This document shows, piece after piece, positions 34,881 through 43,728 of a stretch of 64,000 bases of DNA (position 1 is the stretch's first letter; each line of letters starts with the position of its first letter). The DNA is from Sulfurihydrogenibium sp. YO3AOP1. GTDB taxonomy: Bacteria > Aquificota > Aquificia > Aquificales > Hydrogenothermaceae. The stretch covers positions 1,013,501 through 1,077,500 of the forward strand of contig NC_010730.1 of assembly GCF_000020325.1 (NCBI RefSeq). The letters are read 5' to 3'. Made by a program: the position numbers and the translations under genes. The notes under the pieces were generated by a model, which was not told the DNA's origin, ran no database searches, and was given only the letters and a program-made list of their open reading frames with translations.

Positions 34881-34912
34881 AAAATAGGATGGGCAGAAAT
34901 TTTAACCCACCC
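34881..34912 (-). terminator. Hairpin terminator/attenuator between the two pilin genes
   Basis: On the minus strand GGGTGGG (one G-T pair) pairs with CCCATCC across a 12-base loop and is followed by TATTTT. It lies 20 bases after the main pilin stop. The T-run is short, so partial read-through into the second pilin gene is likely. Confidence 0.6.
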
Positions 34913-34932
34913 TTAATATATTTAATATATTA

Positions 34933-35397
34933 TTATTGAACTGTACACTTAAATCCGTTATTTATTACAGTACATGATGCAGTATAATCACTTATATTTC
35001 CAAGTGTTGCAGTAACGCTACCTGCTGTAATAGATCCTGTATTATCACACACAAACCCGCCACCATTAAGATTGACTGTTCCCCCTGGTGTAACTGTTGT
35101 TGTTGTACAATTTTTAGCTATTGTAGAATCAATTGACAAAGTTGCACTTGGATTCTCAACGCAATAAGCAGCTAAGTCCATCAAACATGCCCTTGCTATT
35201 GGTTCTGCGTAAGAGCTAACTTTAGCTTTCCTTTGGTACTTCATGTACTGTGGAATAGCGATAGATGCAAGGATCGCAATGATAGCGATAACGATGAGCA
35301 ACTCAATGAGTGTAAAACCTTTTTCCTTTCTTCTCTCACCTTCAATTTTTGCTGTGAGAGACATTGCTTCTGCAATTGACTTAAAAATTCTTTCCAT
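34933..35397 (-). CDS. pilA: Type IV pilin, probable major subunit
   Basis: Mature N-terminus FTLIELLIVIAIIAILASIA with Gly-1 and Glu5, followed by IPQYMKYQRKAKVSSY, as in type IVa pilins. The leader is 27 residues, unusually long; GGAGGT seven bases before this ATG supports it. The head is Thr/Gly-rich with six cysteines, more than the two usual in type IVa pilins. A near-consensus promoter upstream and a hairpin downstream mark it as the strongly expressed unit of the pilus cluster. pilA is used as the generic name. Confidence 0.9.
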   Translation of the reverse strand: MERIFKSIAEAMSLTAKIEGERRKEKGFTLIELLIVIAIIAILASIAIPQYMKYQRKAKVSSYAEPIARACLMDLAAYCVENPSATLSIDSTIAKNCTTTTVTPGGTVNLNGGGFVCDNTGSITAGSVTATLGNISDYTASCTVINNGFKCTVQ

Positions 35398-35431
35398 GAC
35401 TATTACCTCCAGATAAATTTTTCTAATACTA

Positions 35432-35460
35432 ATTATAATGAAAAATTTTTAAAAAAGCAA
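35432..35460 (-). promoter_or_regulatory. Sigma-70 type promoter of the pilin gene
   Basis: Read on the minus strand: TTGCTT, 17 bases, TATAAT. The spacer is A/T only but for one C. The start point would be about 30 bases before the pilin ATG. It lies in the 81-base gap after the pilX-like gene, so the pilin gene can be transcribed independently of the minor pilin operon. Confidence 0.72.
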
Positions 35461-35478
35461 TACTTTTTCACATTTTTT

Positions 35479-35982
35479 TTATCTTACATACGATGCTTCA
35501 ATTCTAACCTTTGTATTGTTTGGCCCATAGGCTTCTGAAACTATTGAGTAAATTTCTCCTTTACTACCAGCAATAGTTTTAGAATAAGCAACACCTTGAG
35601 CTTCAAATCCTGGACGAGATTCATAGCCGAGAAGACAAATTTGAATACTTGCTGTATATATATCATTACTTCCAAAAAGTTTGTACTTCATAGTATATGG
35701 ATTAGCAGTACATTTACCCGGCATGCCTGCTCCATCATTGTAAGGCTTATTTTGATTTATTAAAACAACCCCATATTTTACAGCCGATTCTGCTGCTTCT
35801 TTTACGCTTGTGTAGGTTTTAATATCCTGCGAGGTTTGAAAAGCCCTTGTTAGCATATAGTATATCCCACCTAAAACGATCAAGACTATAATTGCAACTG
35901 CGATAGCAAATATTAACGTTGCACCTTTTTCTTTATTTATCTTATATTCATTAATGGGATTACTTGCTCTATTACCGCCCAT
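35479..35982 (-). CDS. PilX-like minor pilin
   Basis: Prepilin-type leader ending EKG, then ATLIFAIAVAIIVLIVLGGI. The residue at mature position 5 is Phe, so the Glu5 used for pilin assembly is absent, as in PilX/GspK-type tip pilins. The start was moved to the ATG seven bases after GGAGGT; a longer in-frame start overlaps more of pilW. About 167 residues, with cysteines in GKCTANP and IQICLLG. It is part of the fimT-pilV-pilW-pilX order typical of type IVa minor pilin operons. Confidence 0.75.
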   Translation of the reverse strand: MGGNRASNPINEYKINKEKGATLIFAIAVAIIVLIVLGGIYYMLTRAFQTSQDIKTYTSVKEAAESAVKYGVVLINQNKPYNDGAGMPGKCTANPYTMKYKLFGSNDIYTASIQICLLGYESRPGFEAQGVAYSKTIAGSKGEIYSIVSEAYGPNNTKVRIEASYVR

Positions 35983-36866
35983 CTGTAATACCTCCAATCA
36001 TTGTTTGAATAGTTAAATTGATCACAACCACCAGCTTGTGAATAGTTAGGTGGATTATCTGGTACAGACTGTCTTCCACCAACCTGGACTATCATACATA
36101 GTTTTATTGCTGATAATTCATTTAAGTTAGTTATTGAAGTTGCTACTGTGTTATCTGTTTTTACATATTTAACTTGAAAATCTAATACACATGATATTAC
36201 TGGAGATGAGCTTGTCCCTATAGTTTTCTGTAAATTAGAAGTTCCTTGGGCACATTCTCTTGGTAAATTTGTATTGTTTAGATTATAAATTATTTTGAAA
36301 TCATTTGGATATGTATTATTTCCTACATAAAATGCATAGGAATTGCTTTTTGAAGAATCAGGATTGTTAGGATCATATGTAAAGGTTTCTAATAAGTATT
36401 TTGATGTATTAAGTCTAATATATTTACCAGCAATTGGCTGACATAGTTTATTTAAATAGCTATATGAAAGATTTTTGTTATCCACAGTCATCTTTAACGC
36501 ACCTGTACTATCAATAAAACCCCAGCATCCAGCATATTGATCTTCAGAACCTGCTAAGCTTAAATAAGCTAATTGTTTTTGTGTAGAGCAGTATGTTAAA
36601 AATGGATTGTTTGTATCATCTAAATCACAAGCCGTACCACCATTTATTTTCAATCTATCTGCATCAACGCCAAAACCAATTGTAGATAAATCTTTAACAA
36701 TTTGATTTGCAAGAATAAAAGCGTCCTGCTCTTGTTTAGCTATAGTGCTTTTACTGATATTTTCTTTAATAACAGTATTATAAAAAGTATAAAAAGCAGC
36801 CCCAATTATCAATGAAATTGCTATGACAACAAGAAGTTCAAATATTGTATATCCTCTATTTTTCAT
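35937..36866 (-). CDS. pilW: PilW-like minor pilin
   Basis: A five-residue leader ending in Gly is followed by YTIFELLVVIAISLIIGAAF with Glu5. The 309-residue length with a large Cys-containing head (GTACDLDD; TYCST; GGCDQF) fits PilW/PulJ-type minor pilins, which prime pilus assembly with PilV, PilX and PilY1. It overlaps pilV by four bases and pilX by 46. Assignment rests on order and size more than on sequence. Confidence 0.78.
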   Translation of the reverse strand: MKNRGYTIFELLVVIAISLIIGAAFYTFYNTVIKENISKSTIAKQEQDAFILANQIVKDLSTIGFGVDADRLKINGGTACDLDDTNNPFLTYCSTQKQLAYLSLAGSEDQYAGCWGFIDSTGALKMTVDNKNLSYSYLNKLCQPIAGKYIRLNTSKYLLETFTYDPNNPDSSKSNSYAFYVGNNTYPNDFKIIYNLNNTNLPRECAQGTSNLQKTIGTSSSPVISCVLDFQVKYVKTDNTVATSITNLNELSAIKLCMIVQVGGRQSVPDNPPNYSQAGGCDQFNYSNNDWRYYRWAVIEQVIPLMNIR

Positions 36867-37498
36867 TGGGTTTTCTCCTTGAACACTATAGTATGTACAG
36901 ATTTGTATTTATTTGTGTTAGGATCAAAGTACCAAGTAATAACTCCTATCGCTATGCCAGATTCTAATGGTCCATTCATTATTTTTGCTGTTGTTATGGT
37001 TGTATAAATTCTAAATTTTTGTATATTTATATTATCTTTAAACGATATAATACAATTTGGTTTAGAAGTTAGGCTGTTTATTTGAGGAAGATTGGAATAA
37101 TCACAAGTTCCGTCGTTATTTGGTTTAACTGATAGCCAATTGGCAGTACTTAACGGATTTGTTTTAAAAGTATCATTATTTCCGTTATATGGGTCATAAA
37201 AATCTGGTATGTTATCTCCATCTGAATCTGTTTGAAGAAATGAACATGTACTATTTGTAGTGTCGCAGGTTTCATTTTGCCATTTCGGAAAATAATTAAT
37301 CTTGCTATAATCAATAGTTTGATAAAATTTTGCTACCATCAGATTGTATTCAGATGCTTTATCCTTCATTTTATTAGCAAGAGAATACTGCATAAAAAAT
37401 AAAACACCTCTCAGAAATCCAATTGTTACTATCATTATTATAAATGCAGCAATTAGAACTTCTATGATTGTAAAAGCTTTATTATTTTTTAATTGCAT
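36863..37498 (-). CDS. pilV: PilV-like minor pilin
   Basis: The leader ends Lys-Ala (not Gly), then FTIIEVLIAAFIIMIVTIGF with Glu5, the PilV/GspI-type start. A 211-residue protein with Cys pairs in the head (ETCDTTNSTCSF and GTCDYSN, NCIIS). DTDGD-like acidic runs (QTDSDGDNIPDFYDPYNG) look like a thrombospondin-type-3/EF-hand calcium site. It overlaps pilW by ATGA and fimT by ten bases. Confidence 0.78.
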   Translation of the reverse strand: MQLKNNKAFTIIEVLIAAFIIMIVTIGFLRGVLFFMQYSLANKMKDKASEYNLMVAKFYQTIDYSKINYFPKWQNETCDTTNSTCSFLQTDSDGDNIPDFYDPYNGNNDTFKTNPLSTANWLSVKPNNDGTCDYSNLPQINSLTSKPNCIISFKDNINIQKFRIYTTITTAKIMNGPLESGIAIGVITWYFDPNTNKYKSVHTIVFKEKTQ

Positions 37499-37980
37499 GG
37501 CACATCTCCATTTAAAACTCTAATCCTTCCATACCTGTCAACGCAAATTGTTTTAATGTTTCCGAATGTATTTTGAAGTTTTATATTAGCCATTCCAAGC
37601 CCACATGAAGCATTTCTTGGTAATCCCTTTCTATCAAAAAGAAAAAAAACATCATTTATAAATGTTATGCCCGATGGCAATACTATTGCTTTAACAACGG
37701 TATCTGAACCATTATTGTATGAGCAATTACCGTCGTTGTTTTGAAAAATAATATAATTATTTGTATTACTATTCGCTGTTATGCCCATTAGACTACTTTT
37801 AGAAATTGAATATATTTTAGCTTCGTTTAAATCTGAAACAACCATATTGACTGCTTCGTTTAGTCTTTGATTTGCAACAAAAACAAGAATAGGCCTTATG
37901 ACTAAAGCCATAAGGATTCCTATTATAACTAAAACTACCAAAATCTCAAAAATATTGTATCCTTTTATTTTTCTATCCAT
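37489..37980 (-). CDS. FimT/GspH-type minor pilin
   Basis: The leader MDRKIKG is followed by YNIFEILVVLVIIGILMALV with Glu5. The GspH-like domain follows (NEAVNMVVSDLNEAKIYSISKSS), and the end has FGNIKTICVDRYGRIRV, typical of FimT/GspH. 163 residues. First of the minor pilins after pilY1, whose end it overlaps by 16 bases. In some bacteria FimT binds DNA for uptake; that cannot be judged here. Confidence 0.8.
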   Translation of the reverse strand: MDRKIKGYNIFEILVVLVIIGILMALVIRPILVFVANQRLNEAVNMVVSDLNEAKIYSISKSSLMGITANSNTNNYIIFQNNDGNCSYNNGSDTVVKAIVLPSGITFINDVFFLFDRKGLPRNASCGLGMANIKLQNTFGNIKTICVDRYGRIRVLNGDVPCN

Positions 37981-40900
37981 AGTATAAACCTCGGTTGAGC
38001 AGAAGGTGTTGGTTGTTGAGTTTGTTTAATAACGACACCTGTTGAAACTTGAATGAATTTTTCATATCTATTTGTTGAGCTTTGGCTAACGCTAACTTGG
38101 AATGGATTACCAACAGGTGGTGCACCTCTTCCAAGGTCGATGGATTTGTATATAGTTACTTGTCCACTTGTTCCACTTGTAGCCTTAGGAGATAAAATTG
38201 ATGGAACAGGATAAGCAGTTCCTGATTTATAGTACAAAGCATATAGTTTAGAATTTCCTTCAAAAGCACAGATATCATTTGGTGGAACATAGGTTATGAA
38301 ATCAACAATTCCTCCAAAAACTATACCTTGAGATGTAACAGCTTCGTTTGTTAACTCTTGATACCACCCTTTATCTACTTCAACTGGTTGAGTGTAATTT
38401 GTAGTTCCTGTTACAACAGTCTTATTACTACATCCGCTACTATCACAGATACAGAGTTGCTGAGTGTTTGTTACTGTAGCTGTTACTGTTATATTTGTTT
38501 GATTAATAAAATCACCTTTTACAAAGGTAGTTGAACAAGAACCATTCCAGCACGGGTCTTTAAATCCTATAAAATAGTTATTATAATTTAAAACCTTGTC
38601 TCCTTCGCTTAAAAATCTTCCTGTTCCGAAAAATACCCACAAATTACCCTTTTCATCTTTTGAGAAAGTTGGTGCAGCAGTAACTGGTGGTGTTTGACCG
38701 TTATTTACAAAGCTTGATAGATCAACCGCAACAGATGGAGTATTTGAAAGAGAATCATTTAAAACAAGTCTATAAAAATTACCCCAATTATTCCAGCTAT
38801 TACCTTGTTTTTGTAATCCATATAATCCAAAATAAATAGCATCATCATTATAATCATCGTCAGCGTCTATTGGGAATGTATCAGCTACAGCTGCAACAGT
38901 GTTATTAGGTAGCGATATTTGTGTAGTTTTTACTAAATTCCCTGTCTTTAAATCAAAGAAATATACTTTTGGAGAGCTTGTATAATCGTTGCTAGACGAT
39001 GGATTTGGAGCTTTTGGTCCTGAACCAATTACTAAATACCAATTTCCGTTTTTATTTGCATCTCCTCTTCTTACGACCGATGGGAAGGACATTGTTAGTG
39101 TATTATCAGACAAAGTTTGTTCCCATAATAATGTTGGTGTTGTTGCCGTGCCATTTAGCCAATCAGTAAGGTCTAATGCAAATATAGACGAGCTATATGT
39201 AGTAGTACCGGCAGATAATGATTTTCCACCAAATCCCATAACACCAACTAATATAGTTCTCCAAGAATTTGATGTCTTATCGTCTGTTGGATTACCGTTT
39301 ATAGAAGCATCAAAAATTAAAACTCTACTATCAACTGTTGGAATATGGCAATAGTCTTTATGACCATACCATAATAAGTATGGAATCGCATTTTTCGGTA
39401 TAAAAGCAAATTCTTCTTTAGCTATTAAATCTGTTCCTGTATTGTTCGGTGAATTTTGGAGTACAGATGGATTATCAGGATCTGTTGAGGACTGGTCTTT
39501 TATGTATCCAAGTCTGAAGAAATGGAGCATACCATCGTTTGCTCCAACGATAATTCTTGACGCTCTGTTTTTGTATGACGCAGAATTTATATAATCATAG
39601 TATGTACTATCAGAATATCTTAAATGGAAATTGTTTATTGGTTCATTTCCAACTACTGCTGGTGTAGAATGGATTATATCTCCAAGCTTCCATGTTTTTA
39701 TGCCCGTAGAACCAGGACAGAATTCTGAAATATTAATTTTTAAATTTCTTTTTACATAATCAAAATTACAGTTTGAATCATTTGATACGTCTTCACCTCT
39801 TATATATCTAATTATACACGATGCAAGAGTTGAGCTAATTGAATTATTTGATGTGCTATCATCTACTAAATCCCATATATTTTTCAAATCGTTTACATTG
39901 GTAGTTTTAAATTCTTTTATGTTAGTGCCAGCAGAATAGTAAATATTTCTATTGTTAGGATCACAATTTCCAAGCCAGCAACCGCTATCAAAAACAGGTT
40001 TAAGGTCTTTCATATTAACAATAGAATCCATACTACATGTGCTTGTATCAGAAAGAAGAGCTGCTTTGGTTTCGTTATTAGTTAAATCATAGAATGTTTG
40101 GAATATTTTATCAACGCTTAAATTTAGTACTTTATTTTGGTTTGTATCTTCTCTTAAATCATTTTTTGGGTCAACCCAGAATGATCTTAAAAATCCTGGC
40201 CAGTTTACTGTGTTTCCTTGAGAGTCTGTATAAGTTGGATAGAAGAAAGGCTGAACTAATACAGAAGAAATTGCTGTTTTAGTTGATAATGTAGCAACTG
40301 TTGAACCAGCAGAAGCACGTTTAAGGATGTCTAAAATCGCCTTATACATGACATCTTTTATTTCTTTTGCATCTGACGCAGCAAAAAATGTATCTGGGTT
40401 TCCATCTCCATCTTTATCCCAATCTGGAGAAGAAGGTGGTAAGTTTGCACATGAACTACCTTTTCCACAATTAGAAGTATTACAACAATCGTCTATAGGA
40501 CCGCATGTAGCTTTAGGATAATCGGATAAATTATCAGGCCAATTTTTATATCTATCAAAAGAACCATACATAGCTACATTTTTTAATGACTTCTCTCCTG
40601 TACCACCAAGCCATAATCCAATTCCATATAAAGCCTCAACGTAAAAAGTAGATTGTCTATTATCAACTGGATTTGTAAAACCTTTTTTATGTAGCCAGTA
40701 AGCTGGAACAACTGGATCTGCTGAAGCATTCTCAAAATTGTTATCGATTGAGCAGGCAATTCCATTTCTACCAGTATTCCATTGACCATCTGTCAATAGA
40801 ATTACAAAGTTTTTAGCACAAGGTACCGGTTTAAGCTCATTACCTTGACAGTTTCCATCGTTATTCTCGTCAAAACATTGATAAAGTGGATTTTTCCATA

Positions 40901-41777
40901 CGTTTTGTCCTGTTTGTGGTTGTAATCCACCATATTGTGGCGCATTTTGAGCAAAATAATTGTATGTATCCCATAGAGCCAATGCAGTAGGAGTAGATCC
41001 TGATGGAGATTCATAATTTATAGCTGTAATTGTATTTTTGTATGGATTCACTCCGTCATAGTTAGCCGAGCCTACAAAATCACCTATATAAACACTGTTA
41101 TTTCTTACTCCTGACCCAGAAAAAAACATAACTCCAAATCGTGGCTTTAATGAAAGAGTCTTTAATTGAAAAAGTAAACCACCTTCAGTTCCAGTTATTC
41201 TATTCCATGGAACTTTTACTTTTGCACCAGAATCAGACCATAATATACAACCATAACTGTCGCAAGTTAACTGTGTATTTGGATATACTTCCGGATCGCA
41301 TTTTTGAATTTGATTATTATTACAACTATTCGGCTTTCCACCTGTTAAAGCCCATCTAATCAAATCTATACGTGTCATATAAAGGAAATTTAAACAACTG
41401 CCTTGATATAATTTAGCAGTATTGATATCAGATTTTCTTTTTGGGCAACTTTGTGGCGTTCCTGTAGTTTCTTCCCAGTAACCTTGTGATGAGTTGTATT
41501 TATAAACTTTGTCAGGTATAAAATAACCCTCTTCAGTTCCTTTATACGTCCATCCACATCCGCTTGAAGAATTACAACATCCACTTTTTGAGCTATCGGG
41601 GTTGTATGCACACCATGACATTGAACCGCTTACGTCAATATTCAACATTACGTTTGGAGACACAGATGTAGCAATTGTTGGTGGAGTATAGCAATAATCA
41701 CTCATATTAGCAGCTTTTGTATTATTATAGAAAAATATTAAAAGTAAAAATAATATAAAATTTTTAAAATTGAACAT
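37965..41777 (-). CDS. pilY1: PilY1-like type IV pilus tip adhesin/assembly protein
   Basis: A signal peptide (FILFLLLIFFYNNTKA) leads to an exported protein of 1270 residues. The N-terminal von Willebrand A-like domain has the metal site DVSGSMS near residue 50 and cysteine-rich loops (SGCCNSSSGCGW). The C-terminal half has the PilY1 beta-propeller (RASRIIVGANDGMLHFF; FAFIPKNAIPYLL). Together with the minor pilins it primes pili, exposes the tip and controls retraction. It lies two bases after a small secreted-protein gene and overlaps fimT. Its many Cys suggest that periplasmic disulfide enzymes are needed. Confidence 0.92.
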   Translation of the reverse strand: MFNFKNFILFLLLIFFYNNTKAANMSDYCYTPPTIATSVSPNVMLNIDVSGSMSWCAYNPDSSKSGCCNSSSGCGWTYKGTEEGYFIPDKVYKYNSSQGYWEETTGTPQSCPKRKSDINTAKLYQGSCLNFLYMTRIDLIRWALTGGKPNSCNNNQIQKCDPEVYPNTQLTCDSYGCILWSDSGAKVKVPWNRITGTEGGLLFQLKTLSLKPRFGVMFFSGSGVRNNSVYIGDFVGSANYDGVNPYKNTITAINYESPSGSTPTALALWDTYNYFAQNAPQYGGLQPQTGQNVWKNPLYQCFDENNDGNCQGNELKPVPCAKNFVILLTDGQWNTGRNGIACSIDNNFENASADPVVPAYWLHKKGFTNPVDNRQSTFYVEALYGIGLWLGGTGEKSLKNVAMYGSFDRYKNWPDNLSDYPKATCGPIDDCCNTSNCGKGSSCANLPPSSPDWDKDGDGNPDTFFAASDAKEIKDVMYKAILDILKRASAGSTVATLSTKTAISSVLVQPFFYPTYTDSQGNTVNWPGFLRSFWVDPKNDLREDTNQNKVLNLSVDKIFQTFYDLTNNETKAALLSDTSTCSMDSIVNMKDLKPVFDSGCWLGNCDPNNRNIYYSAGTNIKEFKTTNVNDLKNIWDLVDDSTSNNSISSTLASCIIRYIRGEDVSNDSNCNFDYVKRNLKINISEFCPGSTGIKTWKLGDIIHSTPAVVGNEPINNFHLRYSDSTYYDYINSASYKNRASRIIVGANDGMLHFFRLGYIKDQSSTDPDNPSVLQNSPNNTGTDLIAKEEFAFIPKNAIPYLLWYGHKDYCHIPTVDSRVLIFDASINGNPTDDKTSNSWRTILVGVMGFGGKSLSAGTTTYSSSIFALDLTDWLNGTATTPTLLWEQTLSDNTLTMSFPSVVRRGDANKNGNWYLVIGSGPKAPNPSSSNDYTSSPKVYFFDLKTGNLVKTTQISLPNNTVAAVADTFPIDADDDYNDDAIYFGLYGLQKQGNSWNNWGNFYRLVLNDSLSNTPSVAVDLSSFVNNGQTPPVTAAPTFSKDEKGNLWVFFGTGRFLSEGDKVLNYNNYFIGFKDPCWNGSCSTTFVKGDFINQTNITVTATVTNTQQLCICDSSGCSNKTVVTGTTNYTQPVEVDKGWYQELTNEAVTSQGIVFGGIVDFITYVPPNDICAFEGNSKLYALYYKSGTAYPVPSILSPKATSGTSGQVTIYKSIDLGRGAPPVGNPFQVSVSQSSTNRYEKFIQVSTGVVIKQTQQPTPSAQPRFILWIEK

Positions 41778-41779
41778 TT

Positions 41780-42076
41780 TTAATCCTCCACCATGAAATA
41801 TTCTATAATCTTATGCTTTTCATTTTTTATACATTCTGAACTATCTATAATAAAGTTTAATTTCTTATTAATTATTCTTTCTCTTTGTAAATTTTTGCTT
41901 GAATTGATTATAAAAACCTTCTCACCTTCACATGAATTATTTTCAACCGATATTACTATTTCTTTTGTTTTTGGATTATAATCTTTTACTTTACCATAAA
42001 GCATTAATTCATCAATAGCAAATGATAAATTAAATGTTATCATTAAAAATAAAATAAAATATCTAAAAAGTTTCAT
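41780..42076 (-). CDS. Small secreted protein of unknown function upstream of pilY1
   Basis: Not recognised. A signal peptide (MKLFRYFILFLMITFNLSFA) precedes about 78 residues with two cysteines (NNSCEGE and SSECIKN) and mostly beta character (LYGKVKDYNPKTKEIVISV). The start follows GGAGGA with six bases; the earlier in-frame ATG is upstream of that site. It is first gene of the pilus operon on this strand, so a pilus-associated role is likely. Confidence 0.65.
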   Translation of the reverse strand: MKLFRYFILFLMITFNLSFAIDELMLYGKVKDYNPKTKEIVISVENNSCEGEKVFIINSSKNLQRERIINKKLNFIIDSSECIKNEKHKIIEYFMVED

Positions 42077-42184
42077 ATTTTTCCTCCATTTTAGCATGGT
42101 ATTTTAAATATACTCCCTTTTCGTGAAAAAATCATGATTATTTAGAAATTTGAGACAAAAAGTAGATTAAGCTTTATTAATGGT

Positions 42185-42235
42185 TAGTGAGAAATTCAAA
42201 AAGTATGAGATCTGTAGCTTAAGAATGACAAAAAA
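42185..42235. repeat. Partial dispersed repeat
   Basis: AGTGAGAAATTCAAAAAGTATGAGAT and a degenerate CTGTAGCTTAAGAATGAC match the left half of the repeat at 43511-43557. No more of the unit is recognisable. The rest of the gap between flgL and the pilus operon holds nothing clear. Confidence 0.4.
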
Positions 42236-42346
42236 GCAAAAATAGCATTCTTATCACAAATGCAAAATGTTAGTATGCAAATAAGAATTTTTTAGCAGTA
42301 CTATTATTAACCTCTGATTGTTTTTAAAAGGAAATGTTAATTTTTA

Positions 42347-43288
42347 TTACTTAAAAAACTCAAGCAAAGACAATTGTCTGTTTTGATTGTATGTCGCTAT
42401 TAATGCTTGATATGCTGTTTGGGCTTTTTGAAGATTCGTTATAGCTTCTGCAGTATCTACATCTTGAAGATTAGATATTAAATTATTGTTAAAGACTTTA
42501 TTTTTCTCAAAGCCAGATTTTAAATCATTGATAATTTTAACTTGCGTTCCTATGATAGATGTGTATTGTAAAACATTGTTCAATCCTACATCAAAAGCTT
42601 CAAGGATTTTTAAATTTTGTCCATTCACAGAAATGGTAGCAGTATTTAAATCTCCTAAGCTTCCTGTTCCTGCGATAGCGTTATCTATTATACTAACTAT
42701 CTTATCGATAGCTTCTGCCATAATCATTTTGTTTGAATCATTATTAACTCCAAGATAAACTTTCCCATTAAAGGTTGTGTTAAGCTCCACCCCAGGAGCA
42801 ACAGGAACTTTGGTTTCTGTAGTTTCTCCTTGATATGTGCCGTCAGGAGCAAATGGGTCTGTCTGGCTTTTTACTCCACCAAAAATTCTCGTATCACCAA
42901 TAGAGTAGTTAGCTTGCTTTATAATATAATCTTTCATGTTGACAAAATAATCTCTTAAAACTTTCGCATCTTCTTTATCTAAAACACCTGTATTTAATAA
43001 TCTAATAATCTCAACTCTCAACTCTTGTCCTGCTTTTGATATATTACTTAAAGTACTTTCTGCTTGGTCTAAAACGTTTGATACAAAATCCATATTTCTT
43101 AAGTAAGTGTCTATGTTTTGATTGATTGTTTTTAATCTTAATGATGCAACAGTTGCAACAGTGTCATCAGATGGAGAAAGTAATTTTTTTCCTGTTGCTA
43201 TCTGCTTGCTGTATTTTTCTATCTCATTTTGTCTAATTTGGTCATTCTTTATGTAATTGTCATATTTAATCAAATCCGTAATTCTCAT
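42347..43288 (-). CDS. flgL: Flagellar hook-associated protein 3 (hook-filament junction)
   Basis: Flagellin-like N- and C-terminal coiled coils: NDQIRQNEIEKYSKQIATGKKLLSPSDD at the start and NLQDVDTAEAITNLQKAQTAYQALIATY at the end are FlgL signatures. The 313 residues are normal. GGTGATG precedes the ATG. A sigma-28 promoter lies 36 bases upstream, as for flagellin, so it is a late flagellar gene although located about 26 kb from the fliC-fliD block. flgK was not found in the window. Confidence 0.93.
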   Translation of the reverse strand: MRITDLIKYDNYIKNDQIRQNEIEKYSKQIATGKKLLSPSDDTVATVASLRLKTINQNIDTYLRNMDFVSNVLDQAESTLSNISKAGQELRVEIIRLLNTGVLDKEDAKVLRDYFVNMKDYIIKQANYSIGDTRIFGGVKSQTDPFAPDGTYQGETTETKVPVAPGVELNTTFNGKVYLGVNNDSNKMIMAEAIDKIVSIIDNAIAGTGSLGDLNTATISVNGQNLKILEAFDVGLNNVLQYTSIIGTQVKIINDLKSGFEKNKVFNNNLISNLQDVDTAEAITNLQKAQTAYQALIATYNQNRQLSLLEFFK

Positions 43289-43323
43289 GACATCACCTTA
43301 TACGTTAATGTTTGTTAAATTTA

Positions 43324-43350
43324 TTATCGAATATTTTAAAATATTTTTTA
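43324..43350 (-). promoter_or_regulatory. Sigma-28 (FliA) promoter of flgL
   Basis: On the minus strand TAAAAAAT, 11 bases, TTCGATAA, the same box and spacing as the flagellin promoter at 12790-12816. It is positioned 36 bases before the flgL ATG. Confidence 0.78.
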
Positions 43351-43364
43351 GTTGGAAGAAATAG

Positions 43365-43665
43365 AAGTGAGAAAGTGAGAGGTGAGAAAATGAGAAGGTG
43401 ATATTTCAAAAATTTCAAATACATCATACTTTTTGTCATCCAACAGCGTAGTGAAGAATTTCATCTTTATTAAATTTTTAAATTTTCCCAAGCTGGTATG
43501 ACCTACAGTGAGAAATTCAATAAAAGTATGAGATTCTTCGCCGGCTGCAGAATAACAAATAAGGTTATCCTTTCTCTGATGCTTATCTTTTAACCTTTGG
43601 CTGTCATCTACAGCGTAGTGGAATTTTGTCTTAATAGATTTTAAATTTTCCAAAACTGGTATGAC
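43365..43665. repeat. Degenerate composite of dispersed repeats
   Basis: GTGAG-type repeats (AGTGAGAAAGTGAGAGGTGAGA) are followed by a degenerate core GTCATCCAACAGCGTAGTGAAG. Then come CAGTGAGAAATTCAATAAAAGTATGAGATTC, TTCGCCGGCTGCAGAATAAC, the AAGGTTATCCTTTC spacer and another GTCATCTACAGCGTAGTGGAA. A block TTTTAAATTTTCC(C/A)AA..CTGGTATGAC occurs twice (about 43478 and 43638), suggesting internal duplication. No gene was found in this 440-base gap apart from the flgL promoter. Confidence 0.55.
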
Positions 43666-43728
43666 TTGCATATACCTAAGATATAAATGTTAAAATATTT
43701 AAAAAATCATACAAAAGCAGGATAGTCT

